Below, piece by piece: positions 1 through 9,400 of a DNA stretch of 24,470 bases; position 1 is the first letter of the stretch, and each line of letters begins with the position of its first letter. Origin of the DNA: a virus; the IMG/VR virus record IMGVR_UViG_3300049222_000566, positions 1 through 24,470 of that record; one strand, 5' to 3'. The position numbers were made by a program, and so were the translations under genes. The notes under the pieces are model-generated. The model was not told the DNA's origin. It ran no database searches and saw only the letters and a program-made list of their open reading frames with translations.

Positions 1-1092
1 GATGGATTAGCCGAGATTGATTTAGGAAACGGAACAAGCTATAACCCGCAGGAAGCGTTAAACATGTATTTCCAAACAGGTTCTATAATTGGTAGATCAC
101 AAACTGTTGATGGAGAAATGAACCCTGGCAAAGTGCCAATTCAAGAACTTCCCGGCGGCGGAGGCAATCAAATACAAATATTAATAGGAGCATATAATCA
201 GTACATACAAATGATGCGTGATGTTACTGGTTTAAACGAAGCTAGAGATGGTTCTGATCCAGATCCTAAGGCTTTAGTTGGTGTTCAAAAGTTAGCGGCT
301 GCTAATAGTAATACAGCTACACGACACATATTAACTAGTAGTATGTTTATTACAACTTCTTTAGCTGAAGCAATTTCTTTAAGATTTAAAGATGTATTAG
401 AGTTCCATCCATCAAAAGAAGCATTTATAACTGCTTTAGGTAGATTTACTGTAGGATCTTTAGAAGAACTAAAAGATTTACACATGCACGACTTCGGAAT
501 ATTTTTAGAGTTAGAACCTGATCAAGAAGAAAAGCAAATGCTAGAAGCTAATATACAAACGGCTTTAGCCCAAAAAAGTATATTTTTAGAAGACGCTATT
601 GATATAAGAGAAATTAATAATACAAAATTAGCTAATCAACTTTTAAAGTTTAGAAGAATTAAAAAACAACAAGTTGATCAAACGCAGGCTCAAGCAGCTA
701 GCGCAGCGCAAGCAGAAGCTCAGGGACAAGCGCAAATTGTTGTTGAACAAGCAAAAGCACAAGCAGAGCAAATTAAAACAGAATCTAAAATTCAAGTATC
801 TACGGCTGAAAATGAACTTTCAATTAAAAAAATGGAAGTTGAAGCAAGAACTAAAAGAGAACTTATGCAATATGAGTTTGATTTAAATGTTAGATTAAAA
901 GAATTAGAGCTTCAAGCACAAAAAGAATTAGTTGAAAAACAAACAGAAACACAAAAAGAAATAGCTAATACTAAAGTTAGCGCGTCCAAAATAACTGGAC
1001 CGCCTGATACAGGCAAACCACAGAAGTCCTTTGAGTCTAAAGGCAATGATGTTTTAGGAGGTTTTGATTTATCAAGATTTGAACCTAGATAA
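1..1092 (+). CDS. Portal protein, C-terminal part (5' end outside window)
   Basis: The reading frame is open from base 1 and gives 363 residues, so the start lies to the left. The first 210 residues have the mixed helical character of a phage portal, including a stretch around residues 70-110 (GLNEARDGSDPDPKALVGVQ) that I recognise from portals of crAss-like and related marine podoviruses. From about residue 215 to 330 the protein is a long Ala/Gln/Lys/Glu-rich helix that should form a coiled coil. Portals of P22-like phages end in such a helical barrel running into the capsid. The portal dodecamer is the vertex through which DNA is packaged and ejected. The position just before a scaffold-like gene and the capsid gene supports the call. 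The family assignment rests on memory of sequence patterns plus gene order. The gene ends with TAA, 31 bases before the next start. Confidence 0.8.
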   Translation, partial: DGLAEIDLGNGTSYNPQEALNMYFQTGSIIGRSQTVDGEMNPGKVPIQELPGGGGNQIQILIGAYNQYIQMMRDVTGLNEARDGSDPDPKALVGVQKLAAANSNTATRHILTSSMFITTSLAEAISLRFKDVLEFHPSKEAFITALGRFTVGSLEELKDLHMHDFGIFLELEPDQEEKQMLEANIQTALAQKSIFLEDAIDIREINNTKLANQLLKFRRIKKQQVDQTQAQAASAAQAEAQGQAQIVVEQAKAQAEQIKTESKIQVSTAENELSIKKMEVEARTKRELMQYEFDLNVRLKELELQAQKELVEKQTETQKEIANTKVSASKITGPPDTGKPQKSFESKGNDVLGGFDLSRFEPR

Positions 1093-1123
1093 AACTATTT
1101 AAATTATTTTATTATATACAATT

Positions 1124-2368
1124 ATGGAAGAACAAGTTAAAGTTAACGTTGTAGAAGATAATATGCCTCCTGCAACCCCACAAGAAAAAGAAGCTGCTGT
1201 TTTAGAACAGGCTATTGAAGAAGGTTCAGTAGATGAATCGTATGGTCTTCAAGAAGACGGCGTTTACAAAGTAAATTTAGATAAACCACCAACACCTAAA
1301 GAAGATGCCATTCAAGAGCAAGAAACAGAGAGCGTATCTGTGGGCGATGGAGCCGAAGATAGCCCGGAAGTGGACGAACAAGTACGGGAGCAAGATACAA
1401 AAGAAGAAAACCAAGAAGAAGAAGTAATTGATGATTCACCATTACAATTAGTAAATGATGAACCACAAGAAGAAGTAAAAAAAGAAATACAAAAAGAAGT
1501 ACAGCAAGAAATACAACAAGAAGTAAAACAAGAAGAACCAAAAGTTGTTTTACCTGAAAACGTTGAGAAGCTAGTGCAGTTCATGGAAGAAACAGGTGGA
1601 ACGGTAGAAGATTATGTTAATCTTAATCGTGACATTTCTAAAATGGACAATACAACTTTATTAAGAGAATACTATAAAAATACAAAACCTCATTTAGATG
1701 CGGATGATGTTGATTTTTTATTCAACAAAAACTTTGCATATGATGAAGAGACGGATGAACCGTCAGAAGTTAAAGCTAAGCAATTAGCTTTTAAAGAAGA
1801 ATTATATAATGCTCAAAATTACTTTAATACAAGTAGAGAGAAATACTATGCCGATCTTAAGTTAAGAAAGCAAGAAAGTGTTGCTCCCGAATATACCGAA
1901 GCTATGGAGTACTATAATAATTCTAAGCAACAATCAGAAGAATATAATAATCTTCAAAAAGAGTTTATTGAAAAAACAAATAAAGTTTTTAATGATAATT
2001 TCAAAGGTTTTGATTTTAAGGTCGGAGAAAACAAATACAGGTTTAAAGTAGATAACACAGAAAAAGTTAAACAATATCAATCAGATATTTCTAATTTTAT
2101 TAATGAATTTTTAGGTGATGATGGAGCTGTAGCGGATGCCTCTGGGTATCATAAAGCTTTATTTGCTGCTAAAAACGCAGATAAGATTGCAAATCACTTT
2201 TATGAGCAAGGCCGTGCCGACGCTGTAAAAGAAGCTGCTAAGCAAGCTAAAAATATTAATATGGATCCTAGATCTGACAATTCAACTATAAAAACTGAAT
2301 ATGGAGATAAAATTAGGGTTGTATCTGGAAACTCATCTGATAAGTTGCGCATTAAATGGAATAAATAA
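1124..2368 (+). CDS. Probable capsid scaffolding protein
   Basis: A 414-residue, strongly acidic protein. Residues 1-145 are low complexity, rich in Glu, Gln, Asp and Val, and probably disordered; residues 115-140 are a short tandem repeat of KEIQ/KEVQ/QEIQ units. Residues 145-290 look helical and contain a block (LNRDISKMDNTTLLREYYK, then a DADDVDFLF segment) that I recognise from proteins encoded just before the capsid gene in marine podoviruses. A short basic C-terminus follows. Known scaffolds are acidic, helical, elongated and encoded between portal and capsid, all of which fits. The role is to template procapsid assembly and then leave or be degraded. No protease motif is visible in it. 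The start at 1124 has no Shine-Dalgarno sequence; the leader is an A/T run. A structural role other than scaffold remains possible. Confidence 0.65.
   Translation: MEEQVKVNVVEDNMPPATPQEKEAAVLEQAIEEGSVDESYGLQEDGVYKVNLDKPPTPKEDAIQEQETESVSVGDGAEDSPEVDEQVREQDTKEENQEEEVIDDSPLQLVNDEPQEEVKKEIQKEVQQEIQQEVKQEEPKVVLPENVEKLVQFMEETGGTVEDYVNLNRDISKMDNTTLLREYYKNTKPHLDADDVDFLFNKNFAYDEETDEPSEVKAKQLAFKEELYNAQNYFNTSREKYYADLKLRKQESVAPEYTEAMEYYNNSKQQSEEYNNLQKEFIEKTNKVFNDNFKGFDFKVGENKYRFKVDNTEKVKQYQSDISNFINEFLGDDGAVADASGYHKALFAAKNADKIANHFYEQGRADAVKEAAKQAKNINMDPRSDNSTIKTEYGDKIRVVSGNSSDKLRIKWNK
1468..1538 (+). repeat. Short tandem repeat within scaffold gene
   Basis: An imperfect 12-base repeat (gaa-gta-caa-aaa type units) encodes successive KEIQ, KEVQ, QEIQ and QEVK tetrapeptides. 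The units differ at synonymous and near-synonymous positions, so this is a degenerate coding repeat in an acidic disordered tail rather than an identical DNA repeat. Replication slippage could change its length between relatives. Confidence 0.7.
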
Positions 2369-2389
2369 CACAACTTAAAATCAAACAAA

Positions 2390-3922
2390 ATGGCTTTTAC
2401 TAGTGGCATTCCTGCCGCATTACAACCAACCCAGTCTAAAACGCTTTATGCTGGTAACTACATTGACTTCACCTCAGCGGCGCATGATCAATGGACACAA
2501 CAATTTTTACCCGATGTATACGAAAAAGAAGTAGAGCGCTACGGAAATCGTTCAATCGGATCATTTTTAAGAATGGTATCTGCAGAGATGCCTTCAACAT
2601 CAGATCAAATTATTTGGACTGAGCAAGGACGCTTACACACTCGTTACGCAAATGTACTTCCTCAAGGAACTGCTGCTGCTTTACCAGCTGTTGGTGCTGC
2701 TGCAGTAATTGCAGCTGACGCTAACGCAGGTGGACGATTAAACTTTACTATTCCAGCTCAACCAACAAGCATTGGTCTAACATCTGCTACTACAGCAAAC
2801 TGTAACTTCAAAGTTGGTCAAACAGCTATGATTCAAGTACAGTCAAGTGCTACTTCTGCTGTAGGTGGAACTGCTGATGTTATCAAAGGTGTAGTAACAT
2901 TAGTTTCTGATACTCGTTTTCAAATTAAAGCATATAAGCCTCATGCAGGCGTAACTGCTGCTCAGCGAGTAACTGCAATGGTATACGGATCTGAATTTGC
3001 TAAAGGTACTGGAAACTTTACTGAAAAGCTAGATCCTAGCTATGCTACATTTACAAACGCTCCAATTATTATGAAAGAGCACTATTCAATCAACGGATCT
3101 GACACTGCTCAGATTGGATGGATTGAAGTTACTTCAGAAAATGGAGCTGATGGATACCTATGGTACTTAAAATCAGAGCACGAAAACAGACTACGTTGGG
3201 AAGACTACGTAGAAATGGCTATGGTTGAAGGTGTTGAAAAAACTGCAGGAGGAGCTAATATTGCTCTTGGAACTTACGGAGGTAGCCTAGCTGCACAAAA
3301 TGCACGTGGTACTCAAGGTTTCTTTGATGCAATTGAAGAAAGAGGTAACGTATATTCAGGATTTGGAGCGCAAGCTGCAGGTGGTGGAGCGCTTACTGAT
3401 TTTGATGCTGTTCTTAAGCAACTAGACAAGCAAGGAGCTATTGAAGAAAACATGCTTTTCTTAAACCGCGATCTATCATTAGAAATTGATGATATTCTTG
3501 CACAACAAAATGGTGGCTACGCTGGTGGTACTTCTTACGGAGTATTCAACAACAGCGAAGATATGGCACTTACTTTAGGGTTTACTGGATACCGCAGAGG
3601 ATCTTATGACTTTTACAAAACTGACTGGAAATACCTAAATGACTGGTCAACTCGTGGAGGTTTTGGAGATGTTGAAGGTGTTCTAGTACCTGCTGGTACT
3701 TCTACTGTTTATGACCAACAACTTGGTACAAACATTAAGCGCCCATTCTTACACGTAAGATATAGAGCTTCAGAAACTGACAATAGAAAAATGAAATCTT
3801 GGATTACAGGATCTGTTGGAGGACCAACTAGCTCAGATATTGACGAAATGAGAATGCACTATCTGACTGAAAGATGTCTTATTACTCAAGCTGCAAATAA
3901 CTTTGTACTATTTAAAGCTTAA
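2390..3922 (+). CDS. Major capsid protein
   Basis: A 510-residue protein in the classic position after portal and scaffold. Residues 25-90 contain a segment (residues 49-80, with YGNRSIGSFLRM and TSDQIIWTEQGRLHTR) that I recognise from capsid proteins of marine podoviruses presumed to have the HK97 fold. Residues about 95-203 are rich in Ala, Thr and Val with beta-type spacing and look like an inserted beta-domain; residues 205-510 resume the mixed alpha/beta pattern. Codon choice differs from neighbours: by hand count asparagine is about 16 AAC to 9 AAT, and TAC/GAC/TTC are common, whereas flanking genes strongly prefer AAT/TAT/TTT. That suits the most abundant phage protein. The 21-base leader before the ATG is A-rich without Shine-Dalgarno. 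A strong hairpin follows the tandem TAATAA stop. No cleavage site could be established. Confidence 0.88.
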   Translation: MAFTSGIPAALQPTQSKTLYAGNYIDFTSAAHDQWTQQFLPDVYEKEVERYGNRSIGSFLRMVSAEMPSTSDQIIWTEQGRLHTRYANVLPQGTAAALPAVGAAAVIAADANAGGRLNFTIPAQPTSIGLTSATTANCNFKVGQTAMIQVQSSATSAVGGTADVIKGVVTLVSDTRFQIKAYKPHAGVTAAQRVTAMVYGSEFAKGTGNFTEKLDPSYATFTNAPIIMKEHYSINGSDTAQIGWIEVTSENGADGYLWYLKSEHENRLRWEDYVEMAMVEGVEKTAGGANIALGTYGGSLAAQNARGTQGFFDAIEERGNVYSGFGAQAAGGGALTDFDAVLKQLDKQGAIEENMLFLNRDLSLEIDDILAQQNGGYAGGTSYGVFNNSEDMALTLGFTGYRRGSYDFYKTDWKYLNDWSTRGGFGDVEGVLVPAGTSTVYDQQLGTNIKRPFLHVRYRASETDNRKMKSWITGSVGGPTSSDIDEMRMHYLTERCLITQAANNFVLFKA

Positions 3923-3937
3923 TAAGTTTTTTAACAT

Positions 3938-3968
3938 AGGATACGGGCCCTTCGGGGCCTTGTATTCT
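3938..3968 (+). terminator. UUCG-capped hairpin after capsid gene
   Basis: Bases 3945-3950 pair with 3955-3960 around a TTCG loop closed by C-G, the very stable UUCG tetraloop. A single unpaired base interrupts the stem at 3961, and 3938-3943 then pair with 3962-3968, giving about a dozen pairs. A T-rich tract (tattttatattatt) follows. It lies 16 bases after the capsid stop and 20 before the next start, so it could terminate some transcripts or protect the 3' end of an abundant capsid mRNA. Intrinsic termination is probably partial because the T-run is interrupted. Confidence 0.8.
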
Positions 3969-3987
3969 TATTTTATATTATTTAATC

Positions 3988-4758
3988 ATGACAACAAAAA
4001 CAACAAAAGTGCCATCTATTGAAAAAGGATGGGAAATAAAAGATAGAACATATGTGCTTACAAATAATAGAGCACCTATTTCTTGGACAATACAAACAAA
4101 ACATACAGCTAGAAAACCTTTGCTTTATTTTGACGAAGCAACAGGTATAAATAAAGAAATACGTTATGCTACAAATCAAAGATCTTTATTTGTAGATGAG
4201 CAAGACGGAGCTGTAACACTATCTCATGTAATGTTTTTAGATGGGGTACTGTATGTTGCAAAAGAGCAACAAAATTTACAAAAATTACTTTCTTTATATC
4301 ATCCAGAAAAAAATCAATTGTGGATGGAAATTGACGAAGTACAAGAAGCTGAAGATGAAATTGATGTTTTAGAAATGGAACTTGAAGCTTTAAACTTGGT
4401 TAATGAAATTGATATTGAACATTTAGAAGCTATTATGAGAACAGAGTTAGGTTCTACAGTAGCAGGTCTTTCTTCTAAAGAATTAAAAAGAGACGCGTAT
4501 AGATTTGCTAAATCGCAACCTGGATTATTCTTAGAACTTGTTCAAGACGAAGATATAAAATTAAGAAACCTAGCTAATAGAGCTGTTGAAGTTGGAATTT
4601 TACAACTAACTGATGATAATACTGTTTTTAAATTTGCTAATGGCAAAAAAGTTTTAACAGTACCATTTGAGCAGCATCCGTACGCGGCATTAGCACAATA
4701 TTTTAAAACTGATGAAGGTGTAGATTTAATGAAATCTATAACAAAAAAGCTTTCATAA
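3988..4758 (+). CDS. Head-associated protein of unknown function
   Basis: A 256-residue protein directly downstream of the capsid gene and its hairpin. Residues 20-100 look beta-rich and include a motif (KPLLYFDEATGINKEIRYA, then NQRSLFVDEQDG) that I recognise from proteins in the same position in marine and crAss-like phages. Residues 107-155 are highly acidic and helical; residues 155-205 are helical (SSKELKRDAYRFAKSQP); the C-terminus (VPFEQHPYAALAQYFKTDEG) is also typical of that group. No enzyme motif is apparent. Position suggests a head completion, decoration or head-vertex protein, which is inference only. The start has no Shine-Dalgarno sequence. The stop is followed immediately by an inverted repeat. 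Confidence 0.6.
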   Translation: MTTKTTKVPSIEKGWEIKDRTYVLTNNRAPISWTIQTKHTARKPLLYFDEATGINKEIRYATNQRSLFVDEQDGAVTLSHVMFLDGVLYVAKEQQNLQKLLSLYHPEKNQLWMEIDEVQEAEDEIDVLEMELEALNLVNEIDIEHLEAIMRTELGSTVAGLSSKELKRDAYRFAKSQPGLFLELVQDEDIKLRNLANRAVEVGILQLTDDNTVFKFANGKKVLTVPFEQHPYAALAQYFKTDEGVDLMKSITKKLS

Positions 4759-4764
4759 ATACTT

Positions 4765-4793
4765 GGCGTAGAGTAAGAAATTAACTCTATGCC
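4765..4793 (+). other. Intergenic 10-bp inverted repeat (RNA hairpin)
   Basis: GGCGTAGAGT at 4765-4774 pairs with ACTCTATGCC at 4784-4793, ten consecutive pairs with one G-U, around a nine-base AT-rich loop. No T-run follows, so it is not an ordinary intrinsic terminator. It lies 7 bases after the stop of the upstream gene and 26 before the next start. It may be an RNA processing or stability element, or a protein-binding site; the sequence alone does not decide. Confidence 0.7.
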
Positions 4794-4818
4794 GTCTAAA
4801 CCAACACAATAAATATAA

Positions 4819-5562
4819 ATGGTAAATATAGATAACGTTTACAATACTGTATTAGTAATAACTAATAAAGACAACCGTGGATATATAACGCCAGAGGAAT
4901 TTAATAGGTTAGCAAATCAAGCTCAAAATGAAATATTTGAAAGCTATTTTAGAAAGCAATCTTCATATGAGCTTAATGCAAATATAACTAGTGACTTTGC
5001 AGATCCTATTTTAAATACTTCTGAGAAAATAAATGAATTTTACGGTAATGTTAATTTAGTATTAAACAATGGTGTTTTTGAATACCCTAGTAATTTTTAC
5101 AGACTAGGTGTTGTATCTGCTGGAAATAAAGTAGCAGATTTTGCACATCATTCAGATATAAAATATATTAACCAATCCCCTTTAACTTACCCTGTTGACA
5201 GTCAGCCTGTATATACTTTGGCCCAAAACGGGGTTAAAGTTTATCCTAGCACTATAATTACTGGTGTTAGTATAGATTACTTAAAAAAACCTAATAGACC
5301 TAAATGGGGTTATATTATGCCTACTACTGCGCAAATAGCCGCAGGTGTGCCTAATAAACCTATTTACGATCCAACCGCTTTCGATCCTGCAACAGATAGT
5401 TATAGTGCATCGGCAAAATCTTATAATTTTGAATTACATGCATCCGAAGAATATGATTTAGTGGTTAAAATATTAACATATGCAGGTGTTGTTATAAAAC
5501 AAGCTGACATAGCAGGCTTTGCACAAGGAAAAGAACAACAAATAGCAGCAACTGAACAATAA
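4819..5562 (+). CDS. Probable head-tail connector (ring/adaptor) protein
   Basis: A 247-residue protein. Helical residues 1-45 (with EEFNRLANQAQNEIFESYF) are followed by a beta-rich centre and then a pattern (IDYLKKPNRPKWGY about residue 153, then FELHASEEYDLVVKIL about residue 208) that I recognise from a conserved protein of crAss-like and related Bacteroidota podoviruses, thought to form one of the rings below the portal. The C-terminal helix ends in a Gln-rich tail. The gene overlaps the next one as TAATG, so the two are probably translationally coupled and made in fixed proportion. Role is inferred from family memory and gene order; no enzymatic motif is seen. Confidence 0.65.
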   Translation: MVNIDNVYNTVLVITNKDNRGYITPEEFNRLANQAQNEIFESYFRKQSSYELNANITSDFADPILNTSEKINEFYGNVNLVLNNGVFEYPSNFYRLGVVSAGNKVADFAHHSDIKYINQSPLTYPVDSQPVYTLAQNGVKVYPSTIITGVSIDYLKKPNRPKWGYIMPTTAQIAAGVPNKPIYDPTAFDPATDSYSASAKSYNFELHASEEYDLVVKILTYAGVVIKQADIAGFAQGKEQQIAATEQ

Positions 5563-6485
5563 TGGCAATATCAAGAAAACCTTTAGACGTAGATAACTAT
5601 TCCGCATTAGATGGCGGAACTGGACTAGCTATACCGGGATACTATAGTAGAACCAACTTAAACGATATAATCAACAATTTTATGGTTGCTTATATTGGAG
5701 ACGGTAAAGTTTTAGCAAAGGTTCCTAGATATGAGGTTGCGTTTTGGGCGCAAAGAGCTGTTCAAGAATTTAGTTATGATATTTTACATTCTGAAAAATC
5801 TATAGAAATAGAATTAAGCTCTACCAAAAGCATTTCTTTACCTTCAGATTACGTTAATTACGTTAGAATAGAATATACTGATTCTAATGGAGTAATGAAA
5901 CCAATACTTCCCAGTAGAACAACTACGGCTAACAAAGCTGTTGCTCAAGATCAAGATTATAAATATATATATGATCAGGAAGGTAATATAGTATTTAAAG
6001 AAATTTCTGAAACTATTGAAAAGTATCAATCAGAAACAAGAATTCTTGACGTGCAACAAACTCAAGATTATTATAACGGTTATTTTGATACTGATGATTA
6101 TATGTACTACGGTAGAAGATATGGATCTACCCCTGAATATCAAAATATAAATGGCACTTTTGTTTTAGACACAGAAGCTGGTAAAGTTTATTTTGATGCT
6201 GCATTTAAAGAGGGCTGTTACATAACTTTTACTTATATTTCTGATGGTTTAGGTAATAATGGCGATTTTGCTAATGTCTATGTACCTAAATTAGCCGAAG
6301 ATGCTGTGTATGCATCAATACTATATAATCTTTCTAAACTTAGAGGTTCAGCTGCTGGAGCGGCTGGTTTATATAAGAAAGAAGCTTCATCAAAAATGCG
6401 AAACGCAAAAATAAGATTATCTAATATGAAGTCAAATGAAATGACTCAAATATTACGTAATAAAGCAAAGTGGATTAAACACTAA
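5562..6485 (+). CDS. Probable head-tail connector (ring) protein
   Basis: A 307-residue protein starting inside the stop of the previous gene (TAATG). Around residues 50-115 it has a pattern (RYEVAFWAQRAVQEFSYD, then SLPSDYVNYVRIEYTDSNG) that I recognise as highly conserved in a structural protein of crAss-like phages located between capsid and large tail genes, assigned there to a ring under the portal and sometimes annotated as tail tubular protein. The centre is Tyr/Asp-rich and probably exposed; residues 230-307 are helical and basic (SSKMRNAKIRLSNMKSNEM). It should bridge portal and tail. It ends in TAATAA, nine bases before the next ATG. Confidence 0.7.
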   Translation: MAISRKPLDVDNYSALDGGTGLAIPGYYSRTNLNDIINNFMVAYIGDGKVLAKVPRYEVAFWAQRAVQEFSYDILHSEKSIEIELSSTKSISLPSDYVNYVRIEYTDSNGVMKPILPSRTTTANKAVAQDQDYKYIYDQEGNIVFKEISETIEKYQSETRILDVQQTQDYYNGYFDTDDYMYYGRRYGSTPEYQNINGTFVLDTEAGKVYFDAAFKEGCYITFTYISDGLGNNGDFANVYVPKLAEDAVYASILYNLSKLRGSAAGAAGLYKKEASSKMRNAKIRLSNMKSNEMTQILRNKAKWIKH

Positions 6486-6494
6486 TAAGATTTT

Positions 6495-9400
6495 ATGCCA
6501 GAAATTAAAAGAACGTTTAATGTCGGTAAAATGAACCGAGATTTAGATGATAGATTAGTACCTCCAGGTGAATATCGGGAAGGTTTTAATATTACCGTTG
6601 GGCAATCTGAAAGTTCAGACGTTGGTTCTATTGAAAACTTATTAGGCAACGAGGCTGTAGCTCAAAGTAATTTAACTAACGGTAAATGTATTGGATATAT
6701 AAGTGATACAGGTACAGAAAAAATATATTTTTTTGTAACAAGTAATTCTTCTTATAATGAAACAAATACAGGGCAGCACGGCTTATTTGAGTATGATCAA
6801 AAAACAAAACAAACAACAGCTTTAGTTGTTTCTGCTCAACTTAATTTACACCAAAGTTATCCAATAACAGGAATAAACATTGTAGACGATTTATTATTTT
6901 GGACAGACAATAGAAATTATCCCAGAAAATTAAATGTAGTAACTGCAAGAAATAATACTTCTTATTATACTACTGCTAATGATATTGATAATTTAATATC
7001 AGTTGCAAAGTTTGCACCTTATGAATCACCAACATTAGTATCTGCAACAAGAGAATCTAATATATCTTCTACATTTATGGAAGATAAGCTAATTAGATTT
7101 TCTTATAGATGGCAATTTGATGATAATGAGTATAGCACATTAGCTCCTTTTAGCCCTATAGTTTTTTCAAGGCTAAATGAAACAGATACTATAAGCACTT
7201 CATTATCTAATTTTGGCGAAATTGAAACATTTGTTAATGCAATCAATCAAGTTCAGCTTCAAATACCAACGCCTACAGGTTACGGAATAAAGAATGTTGA
7301 ACTAATATATAAAGAGTCTGGTTCGGGAACATTATATGTTGTTGATGATCAAGATGTTACAACTGAGCCTTTTGTAAACTTTACATATTCGTCTACCGAC
7401 CCGTTTCGAACACTGCCAGGCGATCAACTTACACGAGTTTACGATGCTGTTCCTATAAAAGCAAAAGCGCAAGAGGTAGCTGGCGGTAGATTAGTATATG
7501 GTAATTTTTTACAAAATTATGATATTCCCGATATTTCTTTTACAGTATCTAGAACAGGTGAAACCTCTGCTAGAAATAACATATTAGAAAATCAATCTGT
7601 TAAGTCAAGAAGAACTTACCAAGTAGGTATTGTTTTAGCAGATAAGTTTGGAAGACAATCACCTGTTATATTATCAAGCTCTGGTACAGATACTGTTTTT
7701 ATAGATCCAGGAAATGGGGATGCAGCATCTACAACAGCTTTTAATGCCTTGCGTATTACTTTTACAGATACTACACAAATACCTTCTTGGGCATACTCAT
7801 ATAGAGTTGTTGTAAAACAAAGAGAACAAGAATATTATAACTGGATTTCTACAATAGATGCTGCTAATACTGTCAATCGTTTTGGTGATAGTATAAATAA
7901 AATACCTAGAGATCAAACGGCAACTATTCCGCCAAGTACATCTCCAACAATATCACCTTGTGATGTTTCTGTATATCCTAAATTTTTATCAGGAAGTAAT
8001 GTGTATACCAAACCGCATGCTAATTTAACTAAAGTCCAGTCTATCTCAAATCCTTCAGGGGATGCATTAGTAACAACAATTGATAATTCTGGTGCTTCAG
8101 TAACTAGTGGTCTTTGCGTTTTTGAAACTGAGCCTGTATCTTCAGACTTAGATATATTTTATGAAACATCAACAGGCGGGTTAGTATCAGAAATACCTGC
8201 TACTACAACGGATATTTCATTTTTTAACTGTATACTGTTAACTTTTACAACAGGTAATCACATTGAAATAAATAGAATACGTGCTGGTTTTAATGAACCA
8301 TTTTTTGATATAGGTGTTAGAGCTTTTGTTGTACAAGAAAATTTTACACAAGAAAGAAGAAAAAACACATTAATACATTCTAGCGGGCTTTTAAACTCCA
8401 GAACAGGTATTAACTATATAAATCAATTTAATGAGTCTGAAGGCGGTTTAACAATATCATTAGATCCTTTAGATGGTTCAATACAAAAGTTATTTGTCGA
8501 TGATACCCAAGTAATAATATTTCAGGAAGACAAAGTTTCTAGATCTCCTGTAAATAAAAACTTTATATATTCTGCAGAAGGCGGAGCCGTGCCTGTAACA
8601 AGTAATACTCAATTTTTAGGTACTGTAGCTGCTTATGCAGGTGAGTTTGGAATATCACAAAATCCTCAGTCTTTTGCTAGCTACGGCTTTGCAAAATATT
8701 TTACAGATAAAAACAGAGGTACTGTATTAAGGTTGTCCCAAAATGGAATTACTGAAATAGCCAAATTAGGTATGGGTGATTTTTTTAGAGATGCTTTAAA
8801 ACAATCTAGCAAAATAATTGGATCCTACGACGAATATAATAGATGTTACGAACTAACAATTATAGGCCAAGGATTTGATAGTAATGAAGACATAAATTCT
8901 GAAACAGCTAGCAATGGGTATTTAACATTAGCTTTTGATGATAGATCTAACGGATGGACCAGCTTTAAAGGGTTTAAACAAGAAGGTGGAATTTCATTAA
9001 ATAATTATTATTATACATTTAATAGCGGAACATTATGGGAGCACCATAGCGAAAATGTAACTCATAATAATTTTTATAACTCAGGGACACAAAAGTCTTA
9101 TGTAATTCCAATATTTAATGATGCTCCTTCTTTAGTAAAACAATACAATGCTTTAAGCTATGAAGGCGATGAAGGATGGGGTGTTGAATACATTAAAACA
9201 GACATAAGCAGCTCTGGTGAAATTCCTCAAGTAGCAACTTCTTTTTCTACAACATTGCAACTATCGGGCGCAGCAGATAATTCTGTTTTTAATGGAGCCA
9301 ATACGGTAATTGCAAAAGAAAATGAAGGTATTTCTTGGGCTATATTTGTAGAGCCTTTAAATTCGCAATTTGAATTTAAAAATATTAACGATATCGTGTT

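Noticed and set aside
674-886. Open frame encoding a Lys/Arg/Leu-rich 70-residue peptide inside the portal gene
   Set aside because: It is the +1 frame of the Ala/Gln-rich coiled coil; composition is an artefact of CAA/GCA-rich codons and there is no independent leader.
1296-1584. Two antisense open frames with Leu/Val- or Ser/Cys-rich products opposite the scaffold gene
   Set aside because: They mirror the GAA/CAA-rich repeat of the scaffold gene and show low-complexity shadow composition only.
3923-3987. Bacteroidota-type promoter (TAnnTTTG with upstream TTTG) after the capsid gene
   Set aside because: The gap contains T/A-rich sequence but no TAnnTTTG box at suitable spacing to a TTTG box; the hairpin explains most of it.
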